From the NCBI RefSeq assembly GCF_947623445.1, contig NC_135242.1, positions 24,552,001-24,616,000 on the forward strand: 64,000 bases of DNA. Reading direction: 5' to 3'. Source of the stretch: Clavelina lepadiformis (taxonomy: Eukaryota > Chordata > Ascidiacea > Aplousobranchia > Clavelinidae). Every line of letters starts with the position of its first letter. Positions within the stretch are counted from its first letter, which is position 1. Under the pieces are notes generated by a model. The model ran no database searches. It worked only from the letters and a program-made list of their open reading frames with translations, and had not been told where the DNA came from. Position numbers and translations under genes: made by a program. This document shows, one piece after another, positions 44,093 to 55,238 of this stretch.

Positions 44093-46868
44093 ATGTCAAT
44101 CTTTAAAAAGGCCCACAAGAGTCCAGCTGACATTGTCAAAAGTCTCAAATCAGTTCTTCATGTTTTGTTCGAACAACAAACGAGTGGGAGAAAAATGGAC
44201 AAGGTAACGACAACATTTTGGTTCGTTTGCAAGCGCTGTCATTATGATTCTGTTTTAGTTTAAAGCTCATTGTTCTTCAAAACACTTCAGATACGTGGTT
44301 TTACGCATTATCATTTTCAACCGTTTTCTTTCTTTATCACGCTACAAGTGTTTCAATGCCTTGCCTAATGCCATGCACAAGATCATTTGCAGATTTTGCT
44401 AATTTGTAATTAATTAGAAGAACAAATTATGCAGGGAAATTGATACGTCCTGTTACCTATTTAGTGTTCATTGTCACTTTGTCCCACGACTAACAACATT
44501 TTATTTCAGTTGTGTAACTACTTTAAATCTAGACCAAAATAGCAATTAGTGATTAATATTTTTTGCTTTCAGGCTTTCGAAGACCTGATGAAGAACCGGC
44601 ACCGATCAACACGAGCCGCAGTCCGAGCTCGTGGCTCAACTCTCCCAAGAACTATACAAGAGCGAAATCATCGACATAATTTTGAAAAACTTGTCTCGGA
44701 TTGACTTTGAGGTTGTGAACTAATTGTGCATGCTGTATATGTACTTGTAAATCTTCAAAGTTCATCAAAGTTTTGAAACCTGTGCAGTTAAATCGTCGTT
44801 CCAGCTATTTTAATGATCTTAACGTTATCAGGGTAAAAAAGATTTCACACAAATATTCAACACGTTAGCGAGACGACAGATTGGCAGCAGGCAACCCACC
44901 GTCGAATTCTTGTGTAAGAAGAAGAACATATTGGACATCTTAGTTGAAGGGTAGGTTGCATGTTCGTGCATGTTAACGTTAATTCATGTTAGTATCGTTC
45001 ATTTAAAGTCAAGGAAAAGGATTTTATTTTCTCACTGAATCTCACTTAACGGTCATTGTTTTGTGATGAGTTTTTTGGCATAAAACCAAACAGAATCATT
45101 CGTAAAAGTTCCCACATTTCCCCTCCAGGTACAATGACCCAGACATTGCCTTAAACTGCGGCATTATGCTGAGGGAGTGCATTCGATATGAATCCCTCGC
45201 AAAAATTGTTTTCGAGTCTGAAAACTTTTTTAAGTTCTTCGAATACGTTGAGATGTCCACTTTTGATATTGCATCAGATGCCTTTGCCACCTTTAAGGTT
45301 AGTTTGCTTTTGCTGGATTCGTTTGCTCAAAGTTAAATTTGTCGATGTTGTTGTAACATTGGATTAATTTTTACACAGGACCTGCTGACCCGGCATAAAG
45401 TTTCCTGCTCTGAATTTTTGATTAAAAACTACGACAAAGTGTTCCCAGCTTATACCCGCTTGCTTGAGTCGGAAAATTACGTGACACGTCGTCAATCACT
45501 TAAGGTTCGTTACTTCAAAGTATCTGCCGTTTTATCTTAAAAATCGATGTCTATGTGTTAGCCTAAAACACTTCAGAAACTCCAACATATATTTCTATCA
45601 ATGCTATACAGTGTTGACCTGTACAAGTATATGTATATGCATAGGTTGTGTATTCTGGAATTTGTTAGTCTTTTATTCACCAATACGATGTATAAATGAG
45701 CTTTTTGCTTGAAAAGTTCTTTCCTTTTAATATTACCTCATACATGTAAACTGAAAATAGTGTGGCAATAATTGCTGTGGAATCTTGGTGTTTGGTGTTC
45801 CACAAACGACCACCTTTAAGAGTAGGTCCCAAAAAAATGGCTCCATCTGCTGGTGTTTGTGGTTTATTCTCCAGTCGTCTTTCCCGATAAAGATTATCCT
45901 AAACCCTCGTTGTACTATTCTCACAAAGACTCACCTTATTTGCAATTGGCATTACTAAGTTCATTTGTCCACCAGCATCATGTGATTGTGAAAGTGACTG
46001 GTCACATTAGTGAGATTATCAAACGCAGTAATATGCATTGGGAGTAGACAGGCAGGTGATTTGTGGTTCAAACACTAAGCTGGTTACTGGTCAACTTGAT
46101 TACATGTCAAAAGACAAGAAAAATTGTGGGAAAAATGATCCTATTAATCGGTTGACAATTAGTCAAGTTTTTACTGTGTATTAGTTACAGGCTATGCTCT
46201 GCATGTGGTGCAAGAATTCTTAAGCTATGGTCGTGTAAATTGGTTATTTAGCTTTGAAAAGTGCTTTCAGGTTAGAAAGTTTGAACACACACAACAATCA
46301 TATTGAAAAATTTGTGAATGAATGCGCTTGACTTGTACGAGAATATTTCCAGCTGATTGTAATCTTTATTTTATCCCGATTTCATTCAAGCCGTCTCGGA
46401 TTATTGTTACAGTAGAGCACACAGGTTTTTGAGTAAAATGACCTCATAGATCATGTTAGACGTGGCATAGTTCCATGCTTAGACGCTTTACACATACCAA
46501 GCCATATGAGCCAACACATCATGTGATTTCTTGCAAAATTATATTTTATGTCCGTAGCTTGCTTTGCGTTGCAAGAGCAATTACTTTCCATGTGATAATT
46601 CAATGCCTAGTTATTATGACATCATAAAGACAGAACATGGAAGTTGAAAGACATTTCTATTTGTTTTTCTGTAACAATGTTGCATTGTTGTGTCATAAAA
46701 ATATAACTCAACATGTTTATTTCTTCATAATTTATCCCCAGTTACTGGGTGAGCTACTCCTAGATCGTCACGTGTTACATCAGCAAGCCGGAGAACCTCA
46801 AGATCATAATGAACAATCTTCGTGACCAGAGCCGCAACATCCAGTTTGATGCTTTCCACGTTTTCAAG
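44093..46868 (+). pseudogene. CAB39: MO25/CAB39 gene, six exons seen, two with frame-breaking gaps and no last exon
   Basis: Exons are 44093-44203, 44573-44711, 44832-44950, 45129-45297, 45379-45504 and 46742-46868, with consistent GT-AG sites. Residues match MO25 throughout: [108 protein letters not shown] and [15 protein letters not shown]25 is the scaffold that activates LKB1 with STRAD and also MST/OSR kinases. Exon 2 lacks about 26 nt between MKN and GTDQHEPQ, and exon 6 lacks about 17 nt between DRH and YISKPENL. Both gaps break the frame. The usual last exon (C-terminal ~60 residues) is not found. It could be a decaying copy, or the gaps could be assembly errors. Confidence 0.85.
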
Positions 46869-47621
46869 GTAAGACTGATCCCATGCTTACCTGAAGCATG
46901 CCACCACGCTTAATGCAGCGGTCATGTCATTGGGTTCACCGCCTAAGGTCAATGACCATTGGTTATGCCGATATGAGTGACCAATTACACTGGTCTACAA
47001 AAACAAAACAATTTTTAGTTGCATGAACTTTGATGATTGATTTAGGATAAGTTTTGGTTGCTGAATCCAATTCTGAGCTCAGAATTGCTCTATCACGTCA
47101 GGTTTTTTCGCTGCGCATTTTCCCCAATTTCATAAATTGATCAAATTTTGACTTTCATTAGCGAGGGTACGGTGAGCGTATAACAGCAACAGATCAAATA
47201 TTGTTATTGAAATCACCTATGATGAAACCTCGGCTGAAAGTTTTGTTGTAGTACTGAATGACAGAGATTTCGGTAAACTTTAATCCAATGGTGCTCAATC
47301 TTTTTCAATCACGGACCTCTTTTCGAATTTCGAAAATATATGTGGACGCATTCATTTTTCTTTGGTAGTTCATTACTTAGTTACCATCTTTATCTTTATA
47401 CATCTGCCCTGCAGACTTAATCGGCTTTATAAATGCTTTTTATGACAGCACCTTTGCTCTTTAGTAAAACATAAACACTGTAAACGATAAACATAACATT
47501 GTTTGTACAAGGTAAAATAAAATTATGCGCTTTGGCAAGTAACCCAAATGTGTGGTCATATAAGCTTGTTTTGAAACATTAAAAGACACAGGATGTCCGC
47601 TTATCCAAAGAACCAAACTGC

Positions 47622-47690
47622 TTATCATGCTTAATCTGCTTATCATGCTTAATGTGCTTATCATGCTAATTCTTCTTACTCTGCTAACTT
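47622..47690. repeat. Short tandem repeat, ~18-bp unit
   Basis: About three copies of a TGCTTATCATGCTTAATC-like unit, inside the CACTGG transposon upstream of its ORF. Confidence 0.75.
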
Positions 47691-47794
47691 GAAACCAAAC
47701 GAAGGACAGGGTGTAATTTTCGCAGTATACTTTCATTGACTTTATGGAGTCAGTTTGTGTTATTTAGCTGTAATTTTGGATTGTATTAAATACT

Positions 47795-49191
47795 ATGTCA
47801 GCTGTCAAAAAGCGTACATGCGCCAATGACCCCAATATTTTTTGCTACATTTGTGGTTGCTTCACTGTCTCTTCTCAACGACATGAAATTACCGATTTTG
47901 TGAAAAGGTCTTATTTCGCTTACTTTAAGGTGAAGTTAGGGGACCAAGATAAAAGTTGGGCCCCACATAAAGTATGCAGAAGTTACGTGGAGAGTTTGAG
48001 ATCTTGGTCTCAGGGCAAGGACAAACATCTGAAGTTTGGTATACCAATGATCTGGCGAGAACAAAAAAATCATCTCGATGATTGCTACTTTTGTCGTGTC
48101 AGTGTGAAAGGTTACAACAAGAGGAACAAGCACAAGCTGCAATATCCAAATCTTGCCTCTGCTTTGCGTCCTATTGCACACAGTGACGAAATACCTGTGC
48201 CTACCTTTACTCATCTGCCCGAAAGTAGTGAAGAAGAGCTTAGGTTATCCACTGATTCTTCAAAATACTGATAAAGAAGTTTCAGATTTAGATTTTCAAC
48301 CCTTGAGCTTCTTTTCTGAGCAACCCTTATTGTTCAATCAGTCGGAACTGAACGATTTAATCTGTGATTTAAATCTTTCCAAACAGGCCTCAGAACTGCT
48401 AGCTTCACGGCTCCAGGAAAAAAACCTTCTCCAGCTTGGATGTTCTGTCACGTTTTATCGGAATCGAGAAAAGCTATTTTTGAACTATTTTTCTTCTAAA
48501 AGATCTTTGGTTTATTGCCATGATATTGAAGGTCTTCTTTTGCAATTAGGAATAGCCAAATATCAACCAGATGAGTGGAGACTGTTTATTGACAGCTCAA
48601 AACGAAGCCTGAAGTGCGTGTTACTTCACAATGGAAATAAATATGCATCGATTCCAGTAGGACATTCTGTGACACTCAAAGAGACGTATGAAAACATTAA
48701 GAATGTGCTGAAAACACTGAAGTACACTGATCATGGCTGGAGATTATGTGTAGACATAAAAATGATGAACTTTCTATTAGGACAGCAAGGTGGTTACACC
48801 AAATCAGGTTGCAGCATCAATGAACACATTAGAAGCAAGGGCATGGAATGCTTTTTCTTTAGTTGTTAGTAACTTCTTTGGCAACAGAAAGGCAGAGAAC
48901 CATCGAGACCTCGTAAAAGAAGTGTTGTCCAGCATGCAAGAGATGAAATGCAATATGAGCATAAAGCTCCATTTTCTGAAAAATCATTTAGATTACTTTC
49001 CTGAAAACCTTGGGGACGTCAGTGAAGAACAAGGTGAGCGCTTCCACCAAGATATTAGAGTTATGGAAGAGCGCTACCAGGGCCGATGGGATTGCCACAT
49101 GATGGCAGATTACTGCTGGAATTTGAAGAGAGAAATTTACACTACTACCCACAAACGAAAGCCATTAAAACGAAAATTTTCGAGTTCTTAA
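47795..49191 (+). pseudogene. Orphan transposon ORF family, copy B (near-complete, frameshifted)
   Basis: The N-terminal part (47795-48271) reads NDPNIFCYICGCFTVSSQRH, then AWSKVC-type cysteine pairs and a WREQKNHLDDCYFCRV block, suggesting zinc fingers at both ends of the first ~110 residues. After a one-base shift the frame continues (about 48230-48869) with LNDLICDLNLSKQASELLAS, WRLFIDSSKRSLKCVLLHNG, YASIPVGHSV and MNFLLGQQGGYTK. A deletion then removes the middle segment present in copy A. The last part (48790-49191) has ARAWNAFSLVVSNFFGN, LDYFPENLGDVSEEQGERFH and MEERYQGRWD, with a basic end. FIDSS, the VDIKM block and EEQGERFH are candidate acidic catalytic positions of an RNase H-fold transposase; this is inference. 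Similar proteins are widespread and unnamed in invertebrates. Confidence 0.72.
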
Positions 49192-49380
49192 AGATTGTGG
49201 TATTACATTGAATGTTCAACGGTCAATTTCTAGTGACGTTTTTCAACTGAACACGAGGCTTTGTGTTCGTGTTTTGCATGATTAAACGTTCCAGCAGTTC
49301 TGATTAAAACAACCTCTACATTTCAAGGCGGTCTCTAATTTGCAGTATTATTTTATAATGAACATATATAAATTATATAT

Positions 49381-49842
49381 CAGGGGTGGGCAAACTACGG
49401 CAAACTACGATCCCACTTTATGCGTCCCGCCGGCACTTGCAGAAACTCCTACTCATCACTTATTCTTTTAATTAAACAGGTTACATGACAAAATATTATT
49501 CCCTTTACGAGTGTGTTTTTATCTTCACTTTCAGTGCTTAAACACACACACACGTCAGTCGCGCATGTATTGCAACATGCTTTCAGCAACTAGCCGTACA
49601 CTTCTCACGCATTGTTTGATCATAAAATACAAATACGGTAGCGGCTACCGTAGGCCTTTGTGATGAAGATTGCGTAGCTTTAAACGTAACTGAGTGTGAA
49701 ATGCAAAAATTGTGTTTAATATGAATATGCGTTTATATACACACCGGGTAAATTTTCCTACTTTGTAATGAGAGTGTGCGGCCCGCCGGCTGCAACATTT
49801 TTTCTAATGCGGCCCTCAGTACAAAAAGTTTGCCCACCCCTG
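49381..49842. mobile_element. hAT-type element, 462 bp, nested in the CACTGG transposon
   Basis: The ends are CAGGGGTGGGCAAACT and AGTTTGCCCACCCCTG, exact inverse copies, flanked by TTATATAT at 49373-49380 and 49843-49850. No coding capacity. The flank lies in an AT repeat, so the duplication alone is weak, but the ends are typical of hAT elements. Confidence 0.85.
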
Positions 49843-50173
49843 TTATATATTATCTCAAAAACGTGATGTGATAGAAACAAAATAACGCCAGATTCGGATT
49901 CAGCGCCCCCAAATTAGATAAAAAAGACCCAAACACAATCTGCAACAAAAATCGTGTTGACCAGTGTTATTTTAAAATGTCAAGTTCAGCTGCTGCCTTT
50001 AAAACTTGCTCCAAATTTAATTTAAAACATGTTTAGATACGGGAAAAAAAATGGTTTAAAATGGTAACTTATCTAACTTGCACTTGTGTGGTAGATTTTG
50101 TGTTGTTTTTCTAATTTTACAATTTCCTTTTCATATTTGCATCTAGTTTCATTCAAACATTTTCATTTTCAAG

Positions 50174-53100
50174 GCGAAGATGAAGAGAAACTCACTCGAT
50201 TCATGGTTCCCATGACGACGACCTTTCACTCATTGCAGCAGATGTTACAAAACGCGTCGAGTAATGCGTGAGTCATCATAAAGTCTACAACGCTTTCCCG
50301 AATAGCACTTTCTGTAAAGAATCTTACCCCATTTGTACTATCCAACTGAAAACAATCCCAAATGTATATAATACATATGAAAATAAAATGTGACAAAACG
50401 GCATAATAAGAATTGTTTTTGACAATGGCCCCTGGTACTTGTGCTTTTTAGCTGCACAAAATTATACAGACTTATCTTTTACAGTAAGTTGTTGCGGGCT
50501 TTTAAATTTGGTATAATTGGAACTTTAGTTTATTGGGATAATGTTGCACCAGAAAGGTTCGGGTCTCGTCATTATCATTGCTGTCCACTTGGTGGTGTGG
50601 TGGACATCGAGGTATTTAAAATTGCCGTTGTAGTGAACCCAGGCGTTGATATAAGGACCCCAGGCTCTTGTCTAGAAGTCCTGGTATGTATGTAATATAT
50701 ACTCCTCCAAATTGATGCGACACCATATAAAATAATTTGTCAGATTGAAAGTTCTACAGATAAGCGACGACTTAAGCTGTGGCTTTGAGAAATCATTACT
50801 GAAGTTTTGTAAAGAGTTTCTCCTTTGCTAGGATAAAAATTCCAACATCATAATAACACATTTTTGTGCAGATTATTCTAAACAACCAACATTTGTTATT
50901 TCCAGAACAATGTCGTCTCACGCTGTCCGCACACTTCTCGGGGTAACAAGGGACTGTCGGGGGCTCACTTACGCTTTTAACACGAAAAGCTCGTACATGA
51001 TGCTATTTGATATCATGTGAGTGACAGCGGTATGAGATGTCTATGTGATAAGTTAATGGGATGGAATTGTATTTAGTGGTTTATTTGGTTTAATTTTTTA
51101 TTTCTAGAGATCCGACTTTCACTGACATTCTTCAAAAATCGATTGAACTGTGGTCACATGACCCGGATGTGACAACCCCAGTTTTGAAGGTCGGTAGAAA
51201 ATCTGCTGCTTTGCGCCCTCAAGTGATGTTTGTTTCGTGCAAATATTAAAAATGTTTTTGATATTGTCAAGTGCAATGCATAGCTTTCCAGTTGTGTATC
51301 ACATCGTCCGTCTTTAATTGTTTTTGTTATTCCCAACTGCATGTCCAATCTCCATCAATATATTCGTGCCAGTGTGTTTGACATCTTCATCTTTAAACAG
51401 CTTTTTGCTGAGTTGGTTTTGAAGCGAGGACAACGTTTGGACTTTGACATCGCCTCCCCGAATGGAATATTGTTATTCAAGGAAGCCAGCAAGCTTGTCT
51501 GTGGATATGGTAGGTCAAGTGTGATCATCACTTTGGGGAGTTTAAAATTATTTGATTTCAGTGTAATTTTGGTATCGCGACAATTCTAAGAATTAAGGTC
51601 AGGTTAAAAATTGTTAAAAACTCAGAAGGGTGGGAGCTGGAATTCATGCGTTTCTATCGCCGGATAACCTTGCAAATTTGTGTGCCTAGCATGTGGACTT
51701 GAAGATAAATTTGTTTGTTAATTTCCAAGAATATTTCACAGGTAAGTTACAGAATTCAGTGTTAATGCGACCAACTTACATCCGGCAGGTAATCGTATTC
51801 TCGCAATGGGGGAGCCACCAAAAGATCAAGTATTTTCACACCGTTTGAAAGGGATGTCGCTTTGTTTCCGCTTGCTCAAGAACGCGCTTTGTGCCGGTTT
51901 GGTCAACTTTGGTGTTTTTCAACTCTACAACGACCCTACATTGGAAGATGCTCTCAATGTGTTTGTGAAGCTCGCAATGTCAACTGACAGCTCACATTTC
52001 CTAGTAAGCAAACAACAACTGTTTTCTATAAGGTTTAATAACTTGGGTGTGTCTGTATTTATGGGTTGGGGTTAAGTTTGAGTTAAACTCTTTGCAGATT
52101 CTCTGAGCTGTAATGTACATAATGAAACAAACAGGATTAAACACCTGAAAGTTTACGATGCGTGGAAATATTTTTACCCTTTTATACCAGGACTACCCTA
52201 AGCTGAGTTCTTCGTACTACTCCCTGCTTGAAGTTGCAATGCAGGATCACATGAACTTCGTTAGTGGGCTGCCTCCATCTGTCGTATATCACTTATTGAA
52301 GACTCTCACCGATGGACTTACTGGCCTGGGTAGGCTGCCTGGTTACTTATGTGTTGATGTGTTTGTTTATTTATAAGCCAGGGTTTGAAAGAGATCGTGA
52401 AAACATTGTTTTAAAGATTTTGCTGTTTGTCTTAATCTTGCCGTACTTTTAACATGTAGCTATTTCTTTACGGTCAGCTGGTTATTTAGCTTCGTGATCA
52501 GCTTCACCTTCCATTATTTGCTATCCGACTGAGGTATCCGAATTAAGTTAAGGTTGTATCCGATAATTAAGAGGTATCCCGATAATTAAGTAATTGCACG
52601 AACCATACACTGGGTGAAGAACATAATTATGTAAAAAATTTATGGTGGTCGGTCAATTTAACCCAGAACAATTTAACCAACGGTCAGTTAAACCTTCGTT
52701 AATCAACCCCAGGACCATCCAACTCGCAGATGCTGGTTGGGTCGTCCTGGGTTTAATCACTCGACAACCAAACTTTTTATTTTAAGTGTTACGCGTATGA
52801 ATTTTACGATAGTTGAATTTACAACTTTCTAAAATATTCATTTTTCACTGTCACTACTGTAGCCGGCCATTTCAAAACTTGCCAAGTACATTCCTTGTTA
52901 AGTAACACTTCCTTTACAATGACGTAACAATCACTCCATTCACTACATCACTATAAGATAGCGCTGACCCACACCGCAGATGGACCCATACTTCAGCAGT
53001 TGACGTAGGTCGGGCTTATATGATATGATGCTTGTTTCAGACACTGTGATATGCACTTGCTGCTGCAATACCTTGGACCACTTGGTCACTTATCTCTTTC

Positions 53101-54090
53101 GCATCGGCAGCCGGGCTCCAGCGCTCTCTAACGGCGACATCACGTCTGCCGTATCCCTCAAGCGGCGACATAATGAAGTTGACTGCCAACGCGAACAACA
53201 TTTTCTTCAAATGATGATTGACAGGCCGGACATATTACAAACGGTGACGTGGCTTCAACTTTAACAGAATATTTGTCGGTTCCAGAACGTTATTGTAGTT
53301 GTTAAAATAATAACTGTCTTATGTTTCAGGCGTTGTCGACCGTGCTTCACACAATTATGTTTGAAGATTGCCGGAACCAGTGGAGCATGTCCAGGCCTTT
53401 GTTGGGTCTTATCCTGCTCAACGAAGAGGTACTGGACGCGTGGTGGCGCTCTGCTGCCCATAAACCACTTGTCGAGATTGCGACTCTCGGCCAAGTCCAT
53501 GAAAGTTTTCCTAAAATGGGACAAAAAAATCTAATTCGTAGCAAATTGTTGAGTTATGTTGTTGTTAGTGCAAGAACTACTAAGCCGTAGCTACATCGAG
53601 GCATTTCCTACAGTTCTGGCGCAAAACATTTTTAAATGCTAGACTACATGTAACTACGTAGTTAACCAGGAGCGTACTCGGCATGTTTGCATCTGGTAAA
53701 ATTTCCACCTTAAACTTACGAGGATAACTTCCTTCCACAGCACATGCCGACGCTGCAGAAGACACTTTGCGAGCCCGGGGTCGAACACGGGCGGCTGAAT
53801 CTCGAGTCGGTGTCGAATTGTTTTAACCAATTGATGTTTTGCGTCGATAATAATCTTCATTCCAAGACACGTGACAGGTGCAATTTGCGTTGCTTCTTTA
53901 AGCTTGACATGAGCATGTGGTTGCATTGGCTGGTAGAATAATTGTCGGTTTAACCTGATTTTTCAGATTTACGCAAAATCTTTCCATGTTTCGACGAGAG
54001 GTGAACGATATAATCAAAGCAGTAAGTTCAGGTCAAAACACTGAAAGCGGACTCGATTTAACCGCAAACAGTTCAAATATGATGACGTGA
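50174..54090 (+). CDS. XPO7: Exportin-7 (RanBP16), C-terminal ten exons
   Basis: Exons are 50174-50267, 50906-51016, 51108-51189, 51401-51509, 51789-52003, 52191-52329, 53041-53243, 53330-53428, 53741-53877 and 53967-54090. GT-AG sites and phases agree throughout. The protein matches the last ~380 residues of exportin-7: [85 protein letters not shown] and [18 protein letters not shown], ending SSNMMT. Exportin-7 is a large importin-beta-family nuclear export receptor (about 1090 residues) that works with RanGTP. The first two thirds of the gene, including the RanGTP-binding N-terminus, are not found upstream; MO25 exons and a transposon lie there instead. This part is open and looks maintained. 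Confidence 0.88.
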
Positions 54091-55238
54091 CAAGCGCTTG
54101 TGTGACGTAATTCGCTATGCAGTAAACTGTGACTTTCCACTGTTTTGTCGTCGTTTATCGCGCATATTAACAACGCTTTCATTCGGTTAAAATTTGAGTG
54201 AAATATCACAAGTGACATCTCGCATCAATTACCTGTCATTATTGAGCAATCATTTTCGCGGCTAAAAATCGTTTGATTCGACAGTTTTCTGCTGATTTCC
54301 TTTGCAATAATCTGTGCTGAATGGTGCTTGTTCTACAGCGAGTTAAATAATGTGCCGGACAATAAACGACCGTGAAAACGCGTTCTTTTCAAATACAACG
54401 ACATAATTAATGCTTTGTTTGTTGCTTTATACAACTTGCTGTGGTCTGTACAGTAGCTTAGACTGCTTGTTTCACTTCGTCTGATGTTTATGTGAGTGCA
54501 GGGCTTGAAATTCGGCGACGTTTTGCATGAATTTTCTTGGTCTTGCCGCAGAGTGGAAATTTGTTTACTTTGGAACTGCTTGAAAAGAGGTTTAGTTTCA
54601 TGTAAACACAATCACCCATCTCCAAGTGCAGTGCTAATTACTAAAAACTAACACATCAAAAAGTATAAGCGTCTGGTTTTGGTATATTTTGCTCATAATC
54701 ATATGAAACAAAAATTAAAAAAAATAATTATGTTAAAATGTCGAACAAGGCCAATGCAGCAAGTTATGAAAACGTTTATTTCACAACTAAAGAATTTGCT
54801 TACTTTGATCATCTCGTTTTAGATTTACCGTTTATGACCACAAATGTTCACTTTTAAACTTTAATAAATGGTTTTGAAACGTCATACCAGCTCCTGCCAT
54901 GACAGATTTAATCGTCCAGTGCTGTGCTGCGGATGGGAACGAAACACCCGAAGATTCTTGAATTTAAACTGAACGTTTTAAACTCTGCGTATATGTTTAA
55001 AACAAGTCAACGTTTGTCAATCAAACACTGGCGGATATGACATTTTAATTGGTAATAAAAGAGGAGAAAATTTGGACCAGATTAGATTAATGCCTTAACA
55101 AGTTAAACGTTTGATAACGTAGCAACTAGGAATGACGTCATAGTGTTAAACAGTGAGTTTATCAATGGCGGAAATTTTAGTGGTGGAATTGGTCTGGAAG
55201 ACATTAATACTGGAAGGAAAAACTGGGAAACTCGGCTC
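51901..55238. repeat. Tandem duplication E, unit 1 (3.34 kb)
   Basis: It begins inside exportin-7 exon 51789-52003 at GGTCAACTTTGG and runs past the gene end. It is repeated directly at 55239-~58637. The end of unit 1 (TTATCAATGGCGGAAATTTT near 55159) recurs near 58564. Confidence 0.92.

Larger units (their letters stand above)
46988..49966 (+). mobile_element. 'CACTGG' DNA transposon, copy B (TTA target duplication)
   Basis: The left end is CACTGGTCTACA. The right end read inwards is CACTGGTCAACACG. The flanks are TTA at 46985-46987 and 49967-49969. Internal subterminal stretches (for example TCTATCACGTCA near 47090) are shared with copy A at 25526. The length is 2979 bp, or about 2.5 kb without the nested hAT element at 49381-49842. 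It carries the same orphan ORF family as copy A and sits between the MO25 and exportin-7 exons. Confidence 0.8.

Noticed and set aside
53429-53590. Extension of the exportin-7 exon beyond 53428 (continuous frame to 53590)
   Set aside because: The frame stays open past GAAGAG, but the next exon joins in phase only from 53428, and the residues after it, not the read-through, match exportin-7.
55153-55238. The new leader of the exportin-7 duplicate as an ancient exon
   Set aside because: The same DNA occurs as plain downstream flank at the end of unit 2 (near 58564), where it is not followed by exportin-7 sequence and reads into a stop, so it became joined only through the duplication.
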